In this document: in pieces, positions 1 to 5,370 of the stretch
How the letters are laid out: every line of letters starts with the position of its first letter
Position numbering within the stretch: the stretch's first letter is position 1
From: an uncultured Methanobrevibacter sp.
Lineage (GTDB): Archaea; Methanobacteriota; Methanobacteria; Methanobacteriales; Methanobacteriaceae
Length of the DNA: 5,948 bases
NCBI RefSeq assembly: GCF_937906425.1
Contig: NZ_CALCYR010000144.1
Location: 1 to 5,948, forward strand
Direction of reading: 5' to 3'
Made by a program: the position numbers and the translations under genes
The notes under the pieces: generated by a model
What the model was told of the DNA's origin: nothing
Seen by the model: the letters and a program-made list of their open reading frames with translations, nothing else
Databases searched by the model: none

Positions 1-52
1 TTAACAAAGTATAATTTGGGTCTTTTTTATCTAAATTTAATCTGTGCTTCAT
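1..52 (-). CDS. Start of an unidentified protein, cut by the left edge
   Basis: On the minus strand an ATG at 52-50 opens a frame that stays open to the window edge, giving MKHRLNLDKKDPNYTLL. A GTGAT element at 61-57 (minus) lies four bases before the ATG. It matches the end of the archaeal Shine-Dalgarno consensus and closely resembles the site before the gene at 5371. A minus-strand TTTAAATA at 93-86 could be its TATA box. The gene would follow cobQ on the same strand, but 365 bases of hairpin-containing DNA separate them, so it is probably transcribed separately. Seventeen residues are too few to name a family. A chance open frame in AT-rich DNA remains possible, although the placed ribosome-binding site argues for a real gene. 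Confidence 0.42.
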   Translation of the reverse strand, partial: MKHRLNLDKKDPNYTLL

Positions 53-127
53 TTTGATCACTAATAATATATTTGTAAAGCATATTATTTAAATTTAACG
101 ATATTAAAGACCTATTTTTTTAAATTA

Positions 128-151
128 CTAAAAATACAAATGTATTTTTAG
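128..151. other. Perfect 10-bp inverted repeat (stem-loop)
   Basis: CTAAAAATAC at 128-137 and GTATTTTTAG at 142-151 are exact reverse complements separated by a four-base loop (AAAT). It lies 77 bp before the minus-strand gene at the left edge and downstream of cobQ. No clear T-tract follows on either strand, so a terminator role is unconvincing. A protein-binding operator or an RNA hairpin is equally possible. Confidence 0.5.
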
Positions 152-180
152 AAACAGATAAAAATTATTAGGTGAATGAA

Positions 181-211
181 TAAAAATAAGGAAAATTCAT
201 AGGAATTTTCC
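181..211 (-). terminator. Stem-loop with T-rich tail, probable distal cobQ terminator
   Basis: GGAAAATTC at 190-198 and GAATTTTCC at 203-211 form a perfect 9-bp stem with a four-base loop. Read on the minus strand, the stem is followed by TTATTTTTA (189-181), the pattern of a U-rich archaeal termination site. It would act about 207 bases beyond the cobQ stop codon, as a backup to the nearer hairpin at 393-417. The stem itself is strand-symmetric. The T-rich tail is the reason for assigning the minus strand. Confidence 0.42.
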
Positions 212-286
212 ACCAAAAAATTCAGGCCCCTAAATATTTTTATTTTTTATTTTGTTCGTAATAATTAAAATATTAATCTTTTTTTT

Positions 287-396
287 TTTAAAAATAGTTT
301 GATATTTAATTTTTCTTTATAATTTATTTTAATTTTTTTAAAAAATAGTCTTATTTTTTATTTATTTGCTTAAAAACTCTTTAAAAATAGTTTGAT
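287..396. repeat. Pair of 17-bp direct repeats downstream of cobQ
   Basis: TTTAAAAATAGTTTGAT occurs exactly at 287-303 and again at 380-396, 93 bases apart. A degenerate relative (TTTTTTAAAAAATAGTC) lies between them around 333-349. On the minus strand each copy reads ATCAAACTATTTTTAAA, which contains a short T-tract. These may be repeated termination signals for cobQ transcripts. The low sequence complexity makes a chance contribution likely, but an exact 17-base match including G and C positions is more than simple AT drift. Confidence 0.5.
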
Positions 397-417
397 TTTC
401 AATAATTGTTAAAATCA
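372..417 (-). terminator. cobQ terminator-like hairpin and T-tracts
   Basis: TGATTTT at 393-399 is the reverse complement of AAAATCA at 411-417. Inside them CAA (400-402) can pair with TTG (406-408), leaving a TAA loop and a two-base bulge. The hairpin touches the cobQ stop codon at 420-418. In the minus-strand direction it is followed by two T-runs, one of five within 387-383 and one of five within 376-372. This fits U-tract-dependent archaeal termination. Confidence 0.52.
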
Positions 418-2040
418 TTAATCATTAAAAATCAAGTTGTCGATAAAGTCCATGTCCAAGGATTCTTCAACTATATTAGCCAATTCCTCAATTGAATTGT
501 CCTTTTTGGATTTGTAAGGGTCTACTCCTTCCTGTATTTCAAGGCCCTTGTTTTTTCTTAAATAATTCAGGAATTCCCTTCTAATATTGTAATTATGGAA
601 AATTCCATGGAAATATGTTCCAAAGACATTATTATTGTATGCTCCATCATAATTGTCCTTTTCATTATTTCCAATTCCCTTTTCTATTTTAAATAAAGGT
701 TTTGCACTTAAAAGGTTTGTTGTTCCTTCATGAAGTTCATATCCACTTATCTCTTCACCATTTATCTTTGAGAATATTTTGTATGCCATGTCTTTTTCTT
801 TTTTCTTGTTTAGCTCTATTTTAGCCAAGCTTTGTTTTACAATCTTATTTTCCCTTACAAATTCACTTTCAACATCCAAAAGACCTAAAGCTTCAATCTC
901 TTCCAAATCGGATTCCTTATGGTTTTTGTCATGGATCTTATTTCCTAAAATCTGGTATCCTCCACAGATTCCAACTATTGCAGTATTCTTTGCAATTTCT
1001 TTCAAGACCTTATCCAGCCCTGTTTCACTTAATTTCAACATGTCTTTAGCTGAATTTCTAGTTCCAGGCAATATGACTGCATCAAGATTATTGAAAAGGT
1101 TTTCCTTATCTTTCAAGTCATCTAGGCTAAATTTCTCATTAAGTTCAATCATGTGGATTTCAACGTCATCCTCAAATTCAAATGGGTCAATGTCTGTAAA
1201 GTTAGCTATTTTAGGGAATTTGACAACAGCTATTTTTATGGTTTCATCCGCATTGCTTATGTTTTTGTTCCATTTGTGTTCTCTTAATGATGCAGAGTCC
1301 TCTTCAGGTAATTTCAAGTCTTCAGCATAAGGGACAATTCCTAAAACAGGTACCTTTATTATGTCTTCCAATTGTTTTATTCCAGGTTCCAAGAGTGCCT
1401 CATTTCCTCTAAACTTGTTAATGATTACTCCCTTGAATTTGGATGTGTCTTTTTCATCCAGAAGTAGGAATGTTCCTGCAATTGATGCGAAGACTCCTCC
1501 CTTATCAATATCTCCAACAAGAAGAACATTTGCATCTGCAATTTCTGCAGCGCCCATATTTGCCAAATCACCTTCCCTTAGGTTAATTTCAGCAGGGGAT
1601 CCTGCACCTTCCATTATGATTATGTCATAGTTTTTCTTTAAGTTTTCAAGTGAGTTTTTTACAGCCTCTTTGGCTATTTCCCTATAATCTTCCTCATAAA
1701 CGATATTGTTGTCCTCGGTTATTGTATAGTTTTTAAAGAAATCCTTGTCTCCTATTGCTTCACCGCTTATGATGACTTGGGAAGTTGAGTTTCCTTTTGG
1801 CTTGAGTAAAATTGGATTCATGTCTACGCTAGGCTCTATATTTGCAGCTTCCGCTTGCAATACCTGTGCAATAGCTATTTCCTTGTTTTCCTTAGTTGTA
1901 TATGAATTCAAGGACATGTTTTGGGATTTAAATGGTGCTACCTTATATCCTCTTCTTGCATATATTCTACAAAGTGCGGCAACAATTAGGCTTTTGCCTG
2001 CATTGGATGCTGTTCCTTGAATCATTAAACATTTGCTCAT
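418..2040 (-). CDS. cobQ: Cobyric acid synthase (adenosylcobyric acid synthase, glutamine-hydrolysing)
   Basis: This enzyme (also CbiP) makes four successive ATP- and glutamine-dependent amidations, converting adenosylcobyrinate a,c-diamide to adenosylcobyric acid in the cytoplasm. The 540-residue protein shows both family domains. Residues 1 to about 235 are the dethiobiotin-synthetase-like ATPase with P-loop GTASNAGKS (9-17), followed by KSQNMSLNS (38-46), EGAGSPAEINL (144-154) and the GDIDKGG motif (176-182). Residues about 269-490 are the class-I-like glutaminase domain with LPGTRNSAKDM (324-334), nucleophile Cys359 in GICGGYQ, and His478 in GTYFHGIF. It is somewhat longer than the roughly 490-510 residues usual for the family. 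The surplus is Lys/Glu/Asn-rich sequence near 367-383, 410-430 and 455-470. The start is the first ATG, with AAGG and T ending ten bases or fewer upstream as a weak ribosome-binding site. No other corrinoid gene is visible nearby. Methanogens need corrinoids for methyl-transfer enzymes such as Mtr. Confidence 0.96.
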   Translation of the reverse strand: MSKCLMIQGTASNAGKSLIVAALCRIYARRGYKVAPFKSQNMSLNSYTTKENKEIAIAQVLQAEAANIEPSVDMNPILLKPKGNSTSQVIISGEAIGDKDFFKNYTITEDNNIVYEEDYREIAKEAVKNSLENLKKNYDIIIMEGAGSPAEINLREGDLANMGAAEIADANVLLVGDIDKGGVFASIAGTFLLLDEKDTSKFKGVIINKFRGNEALLEPGIKQLEDIIKVPVLGIVPYAEDLKLPEEDSASLREHKWNKNISNADETIKIAVVKFPKIANFTDIDPFEFEDDVEIHMIELNEKFSLDDLKDKENLFNNLDAVILPGTRNSAKDMLKLSETGLDKVLKEIAKNTAIVGICGGYQILGNKIHDKNHKESDLEEIEALGLLDVESEFVRENKIVKQSLAKIELNKKKEKDMAYKIFSKINGEEISGYELHEGTTNLLSAKPLFKIEKGIGNNEKDNYDGAYNNNVFGTYFHGIFHNYNIRREFLNYLRKNKGLEIQEGVDPYKSKKDNSIEELANIVEESLDMDFIDNLIFND

Positions 2041-2080
2041 ATTTTAACCTTAGGATTTCTATTAATTAGATTATTTAAAA
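2041..2080 (-). promoter_or_regulatory. Candidate cobQ promoter and ribosome-binding site
   Basis: On the minus strand TTTTAAATAA (2080-2071) is a plausible TATA box, which would place transcription start near 2050 and give a very short leader. AAGGTT (2051-2046) precedes the ATG by five bases as a partial Shine-Dalgarno match. Other TATA-like sequences (AATATAAG on the minus strand) lie farther upstream inside the 33-bp repeats near 2135-2128 and 2168-2161, so the start site is not settled. Confidence 0.35.
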
Positions 2081-2100
2081 GAATATTTTTTTAAATTTAA

Positions 2101-2207
2101 TTCTTTCTTAATTAATTTAATTTTAGACTTATATTCTTTTTTAATTAATTTAATTTTAGACTTATATTCTTTTTTAATTAATTTAATTTTAGATTTTCAT
2201 TCTTTCT
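2101..2207. repeat. 33-bp tandem repeat, three copies plus a fragment
   Basis: Units begin with TTCT at 2101, 2134 and 2167, and a truncated fourth unit of eight bases starts at 2200. The shared core is TTAATTAATTTAATTTTAGA. Units one and two differ by a single base (C or T in the leading TTCTTT run), and unit three diverges only in its last bases. The array lies 60-170 bases upstream of the cobQ start. On the minus strand the junctions between units carry TATA-like AATATAAG, so each duplication copied a possible promoter element. It is too close-packed and AT-only to be a CRISPR array. Confidence 0.88.
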
Positions 2208-2413
2208 AAAATAAACTAATTTTTTCAAATTGATTTTAATATTTTTAATCTTATTTTATTTTTGTAGTTTTTTATTAATTAATTTTTATTAAAAATTTTA
2301 TTAGTTTTAATTTTTTCCAAGCATATTTTTCCCATTTTTCATCATTTATTTTTAATAAAATTCTTAAAAAATTTTCTAGTATTTAACTTTTAGTAACTTT
2401 TTATTACTAAAAT

Positions 2414-2440
2414 AAAAACCTTTTTATATTACTTTAATCA
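2414..2440 (+). promoter_or_regulatory. Candidate distal lonB promoter (BRE plus TATA)
   Basis: AAAAAC (2414-2419) followed by TTTATAT (2423-2429) and ACTTTAATCA (2431-2440) matches the archaeal BRE/TATA layout. It is nearly the same as the sequence at 5091-5112 before the gene at 5371. Initiation would be expected near 2450, giving lonB a leader of roughly 195 bases. A second TATA-like box closer to the gene is described separately, so either or both may be used. Confidence 0.42.
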
Positions 2441-2502
2441 TAAGATTATTAAGAATGTAATTTAATATATATTACTATTGTAAATTATAATATATGAAAA
2501 TT

Positions 2503-2564
2503 AATTTGACATTTTTTCAAATTGTTGAATAAATTTCCAAAAAAATTAAGGATTTTCCTTAATT
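2503..2564 (+). other. Two consecutive stem-loops in the probable lonB leader
   Basis: AATTTGA (2503-2509) pairs with TCAAATT (2517-2523) across a seven-base loop. Twenty bases later AATTAAGG (2544-2551) pairs with CCTTAATT (2557-2564) across a five-base loop that can tighten by one more A-T pair. Each hairpin spans 21 bases. If transcription starts near 2450 both would be in the 5' leader, and if it starts near 2630 they would be upstream DNA elements such as operators. I recognise no known riboswitch family here. Confidence 0.4.
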
Positions 2565-2598
2565 GAAGATAAATTATAAGATAAACTTAAATTAAAAC

Positions 2599-2606
2599 AT
2601 ATAAAT
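2599..2606 (+). promoter_or_regulatory. Candidate proximal lonB TATA box
   Basis: ATATAAAT sits about 40 bases before the lonB ATG and is preceded by the A-rich ATTAAAAC (2591-2598), which could serve as a BRE. It would give transcription from about 2630 and a leader of roughly 15 bases. AT-rich DNA yields many such matches by chance, hence the low confidence. Confidence 0.3.
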
Positions 2607-2635
2607 TGAATTAAAAGCTAAGATAAATTATATGC

Positions 2636-2640
2636 GAGGT
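2636..2640 (+). promoter_or_regulatory. lonB ribosome-binding site
   Basis: GAGGT ends five bases before the ATG at 2646. It is a clean match to the archaeal Shine-Dalgarno consensus. It decides the start: the internal Met80 codon at 2883 would give a more typical LonB length but has no such site in front of it. Confidence 0.8.
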
Positions 2641-2645
2641 TTTTC

Positions 2646-4769
2646 ATGGAAATTGATAAAAAATTATCTGCAATGGAAGAGAATATTGAATCAAAAGACA
2701 TTGATTCAAATGCAGAAGAAAAAACTAGCTTAGAAGAAATTGAAGCTGATAATGATATAAAAATTGAGTTTAACAGTGAAACTGAAGATAATTCTAATTT
2801 AAACTCAGAATCTGAGGATTCCAAAGCAAGCCCAGTGGATGTTGAGGTTGTAGACAGGGATGATTCCCAAAAGACCCAACCTATGCTTGACTATGAATCA
2901 CTTTCAAATACATCTGAGGTTGAGGTGCCTCCTCTTCTCATTGATCAGGTCATTGGTCACGAAGAGTCTGTTGAAACTATTAAGAAAGCTGCAAAACAAA
3001 GAAGAAATGTTCTTTTAATTGGAGACCCTGGTGTTGGAAAATCAATGTTGGCTAAGGGAATGGCTGAATTGTTGCCTCCTGAAGTTTTACAGGATGTTCT
3101 TGTATATCCTAATGCTGAAGACAGCAATTACCCATTGATTAGGACAGTGCCTGCAGGTCAAGGTAAAAAGATTGTCAAGGCAAACAAGGCAAATGCAAAA
3201 AGCGGTGACGAGAAGAAGATGATGATCACCATGTTTGCAACTGCAGCAATCTTTGTTTTAGGCATTCTTTATCAAAGAATATTTGAAGCCATTATTGCAG
3301 CATTGCTTGTCATATTTATTTCAATGCAAATTAAACCAAAAAGCAATTCTTTAGCTCCTAAATTATTGGTAAATAATGGGGATAAAAGATTTGCACCATT
3401 TATGGATGCTACCGGTGCACATGCAGGTGCATTGTTAGGTGATGTAAGGCACGACCCTTACCAGTCCGGAGGTCTTGGAACTCCTGCACACGAACGTGTT
3501 GAAAGCGGAATGATTCACAAGGCTCACAAGGGAGTTTTATACATTGACGAAATCGGTACAATGAGTATGAAAACTCAACAAGAGCTTTTATCTGCAATGC
3601 AGGAGAAAAAATACGCTATCACTGGTCAAAGTGAAAACAGTAGTGGGGCAATGGTTCGTTCTCAAGCTGTTCCATGTGACTTTGTTCTTGTAGCTTCCGG
3701 TAATATTCAGGTTCTTGAAGGAATGCACATTGCTATGCGTTCAAGAATCAGAGGATATGGTTATGAAGTCTATATGAAAGATTATATGGAAGACACTGAG
3801 GAAAACAGAAAGAAACTCGTTCAGTTCGTTGCTCAGGAAGTCAAGAACGATGGAAGAATTCCTCACTTTGAAACCGATGCTTTGGATGAAATTATTTTGG
3901 AAGCAAAGCGTAGAGCTGGAAGGAAAAACGCTTTAACCTTAAGGCTTAGGGAATTAGGCGGTCTTGTACGTTCAGCTGGGGATGTAGCTATTGAAGAAGG
4001 AGCAGACCTGGTACGTGCAGATCATGTCGTTACCGCTAAAAAATTCTCCAGGACCTTGGAACAGCAAATGGTTGACAGATCCATTATTCAAAGAAAAGAA
4101 TACAGTGTATTCAATTCTGAAGGTGGAAAGGTTGGTATGGTCAACGGTTTGGCTGTTATGGGTGATAGAAGTGGTATTGTAATGCCTATTGCTGCTGAAA
4201 TGGCTCCTGCAAACAGTAAGAATGAAGGTAAAATCATCGTTACAGGTAAGCTTGGGGAAATTGCATTGGATTCAGTACAGAATGTAAGTGCAATCATCAA
4301 GAAATACACTCAAGTAGATATTTCCAATCATGATATTCACGTTCAGTTCTTGCAAAGTTATGATGGAGTTGAAGGAGACAGTGCAAGTGTTTCCATTACA
4401 GCTGCAGTTATTTCCGCAGTTGAAGGAATTCCAATTGATCAATCAGTTGCTTTAACCGGTTCCTTAAGTGTACGTGGAGATGTAATGCCTATTGGTGGTG
4501 CAACCGCCAAAATCGAGGCTGCTGCAGAATCCGGTATTAAAAAGGTTTTATTGCCTAAATCCAATATGGAAGACGTTATGCTTGAGAAAAAGTATGAGGA
4601 CATGATTGAAATTGTTCCTATTGAAACAATTGAAGACGTCTTGCAAAATATCTTGATTAATGGAAGTAAGAAGGATAAATTAATTAGTAAAATGAGAGAG
4701 ATTAGTGGGGCTGTTTCCAGTAAGGTTTCCACTGATTCCGTTGGATTGTCCAAACCAAGTTACAATTAA
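2646..4769 (+). CDS. lonB: Archaeal membrane-anchored ATP-dependent protease LonB
   Basis: LonB degrades misfolded and regulatory proteins at the inner face of the cytoplasmic membrane, using ATP to unfold and thread substrates into a hexameric chamber. The 707-residue protein has, in order: an acidic N-terminal extension (1 to about 94); an AAA+ domain with Walker A GDPGVGKS (126-133), Walker B VLYIDE (297-302), a sensor-1-like ASGN (350-353) and arginines 365 and 367 as finger candidates; two membrane segments inserted between Walker A and B (about 193-209 and 212-228), the hallmark of LonB; and a C-terminal S16 protease domain (about 490-670). The catalytic pair is Ser579 in EGDSASVS and Lys622 in GGATAKIEAA. 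Their 43-residue spacing agrees with the LonB family. There is no intein, although some archaeal Lon genes carry one. Typical LonB proteins have about 620-650 residues, so the surplus is mostly the extension. It stands alone, divergent from cobQ. Confidence 0.97.
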   Translation: MEIDKKLSAMEENIESKDIDSNAEEKTSLEEIEADNDIKIEFNSETEDNSNLNSESEDSKASPVDVEVVDRDDSQKTQPMLDYESLSNTSEVEVPPLLIDQVIGHEESVETIKKAAKQRRNVLLIGDPGVGKSMLAKGMAELLPPEVLQDVLVYPNAEDSNYPLIRTVPAGQGKKIVKANKANAKSGDEKKMMITMFATAAIFVLGILYQRIFEAIIAALLVIFISMQIKPKSNSLAPKLLVNNGDKRFAPFMDATGAHAGALLGDVRHDPYQSGGLGTPAHERVESGMIHKAHKGVLYIDEIGTMSMKTQQELLSAMQEKKYAITGQSENSSGAMVRSQAVPCDFVLVASGNIQVLEGMHIAMRSRIRGYGYEVYMKDYMEDTEENRKKLVQFVAQEVKNDGRIPHFETDALDEIILEAKRRAGRKNALTLRLRELGGLVRSAGDVAIEEGADLVRADHVVTAKKFSRTLEQQMVDRSIIQRKEYSVFNSEGGKVGMVNGLAVMGDRSGIVMPIAAEMAPANSKNEGKIIVTGKLGEIALDSVQNVSAIIKKYTQVDISNHDIHVQFLQSYDGVEGDSASVSITAAVISAVEGIPIDQSVALTGSLSVRGDVMPIGGATAKIEAAAESGIKKVLLPKSNMEDVMLEKKYEDMIEIVPIETIEDVLQNILINGSKKDKLISKMREISGAVSSKVSTDSVGLSKPSYN

Positions 4770-4772
4770 TTT

Positions 4773-4800
4773 AAATAGTTATTTTTAGCTATTTTTATTT
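4773..4800 (+). terminator. lonB terminator-like stem-loop
   Basis: AAATAGTTA (4773-4781) pairs along its full nine bases with TAGCTATTT (4786-4794), including one G-U wobble, around a TTTT loop. It starts three bases after the lonB stop codon and runs into T-rich DNA. Further T-tracts of five to seven follow within the adjacent 47-bp repeats. Together they form a plausible U-tract termination zone. Confidence 0.58.
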
Positions 4801-4880
4801 ATTTTTCTTATTTTTTTAACTTTTTTATTTTTTAGCTATTTTTATTTATTTTTCTTATTTTTTTAACTTTTTTATTTTTA
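4787..4880. repeat. 47-bp tandem duplication downstream of lonB
   Basis: Units at 4787-4833 and 4834-4880 both begin AGCTATTTTTATTTATTT and agree at 46 of 47 positions, the last base being the only change. Each carries several T-runs, so the duplication doubles the likely lonB termination signal. A short copy of the unit start, TTTTTTAGCTATTTT, recurs at 5047-5061. The near identity points to a recent duplication or continued homogenisation. Confidence 0.88.
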
Positions 4881-4957
4881 ACTTATTTTTAACTTATTTT
4901 TAACTTATTTTATTTAATTTTATTATTTGTTCTTATTTTATTATTTGTTTTTATTTT
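4880..4957. repeat. 11-bp triplicate and 18-bp duplicate, T-rich
   Basis: AACTTATTTTT is present three times in a row from 4880 to 4912, with one change at the last base. After a nine-base gap, ATTATTTGTTCTTATTTT (4922-4939) is followed directly by a copy differing at one base (4940-4957). These continue the 47-bp array and look like replication slippage products. From 4958 to 5090 I see only T-rich sequence with no gene, apart from the stray AGCTATTTT copy near 5050. Confidence 0.75.
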
Positions 4958-5090
4958 ATTTTTTTAATTATTTTCACGTTTTTTATTTATTAATTAATAA
5001 TTTTTTATTTGCTTTCATTTTTAATTGTTTTTCATTTGTTTTTCTCTTTTTTAGCTATTTTCCATTCTTTTTGATTTAGCCATTTTTTAC

Positions 5091-5112
5091 AAAAACTTTA
5101 TATACTTAATCA
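5091..5112 (+). promoter_or_regulatory. Candidate promoter of the gene at 5371
   Basis: AAAAAC (5091-5096) directly precedes TTTATATA (5097-5104), a strong archaeal BRE/TATA arrangement, followed by CTTAATCA. The same elements with one- to three-base indels occur at 2414-2440. Transcription would start near 5125-5130, leaving a leader of about 240 bases that contains the duplicated 39-bp element. A small unidentified RNA starting here is an alternative. Confidence 0.5.
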
Positions 5113-5217
5113 AACTATTATATTTTAGAAAAGTAAATATCTTTTATTTTCAATGGATTATCATTTCATTGATAAATATTAAGTATTAGTTTGTTTAATT
5201 ATTATATGATTGGATAA

Positions 5218-5310
5218 GTTTTTAATAAAGTTTTTATTATTGTTTAAACTTATTTTAATTAAATGAGATAGGTTTTTAATAATTTTTTTATTATTGTTTA
5301 AACTTATTTT
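5218..5310. repeat. Duplicated 39-bp element in the leader of the gene at 5371
   Basis: The element at 5218-5256 recurs at 5272-5310 with two mismatches. The 15 bases between them (5257-5271) include AATGAGATA, resembling the sequence before the first copy. Each copy begins GTTTTTAATAA and ends with the palindrome GTTTAAAC plus TTATTTT. In the second copy AATAAT and ATTATT form an inverted repeat around a T-run. The elements lie between the candidate promoter and the start codon, so they may be leader RNA structures or repeated binding sites. Confidence 0.82.
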
Positions 5311-5358
5311 TTAATAATTAATTGGTGTTGAATTCAAAATTTTATTTTATTTTATTTA

Positions 5359-5367
5359 GGATGTGAT
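5359..5367 (+). promoter_or_regulatory. Ribosome-binding site of the gene at 5371
   Basis: GGATGTGAT matches the archaeal Shine-Dalgarno consensus GGAGGTGAT at eight of nine positions and ends three bases before the ATG. It supports the chosen start and shows that this short gene is probably translated. Confidence 0.78.
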
Positions 5368-5370
5368 AAA

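Noticed and set aside
176..199. Tiny frames around the 190-211 hairpin on both strands, one preceded by AGGTGA
   Set aside because: The ATG follows the AGGTGA with no spacing and the product would be only about eight residues. The sequence is better explained by the hairpin.
779..1330. A 183-codon plus-strand open frame, and smaller ones at 1361-1630 and 1745-2020, opposite cobQ
   Set aside because: They are antisense shadows of a fully conserved gene. Their translations are Ser/Leu/Phe-rich with no recognisable motif.
2041..2100. Cobalamin riboswitch upstream of cobQ
   Set aside because: The likely leader is very short and AT-rich, none of the conserved cobalamin-riboswitch core is visible, and this class is a bacterial rather than archaeal feature.
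2632..2645. ATG at 2632 as the lonB start
   Set aside because: It is out of frame with lonB and lies upstream of the GAGGT site.
3409..3597. Open frames inside lonB on both strands (also 2618-2824, 3991-4182, 4088-4309, 4439-4753)
   Set aside because: All overlap the intact lonB reading frame, whose motifs are continuous, and none shows a motif or family resemblance of its own.
4958..5090. Possible gene or RNA in the T-rich gap
   Set aside because: Only low-complexity T-rich sequence is visible, with no ribosome-binding site followed by an open frame and no GC-rich structured segment.
5153..5182. Nine-codon leader reading frame (MDYHFIDKY) after the candidate promoter
   Set aside because: No ribosome-binding site precedes it, and such short frames are common by chance. 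A nearby 6-bp stem (5150-5172) is also too weak to support.
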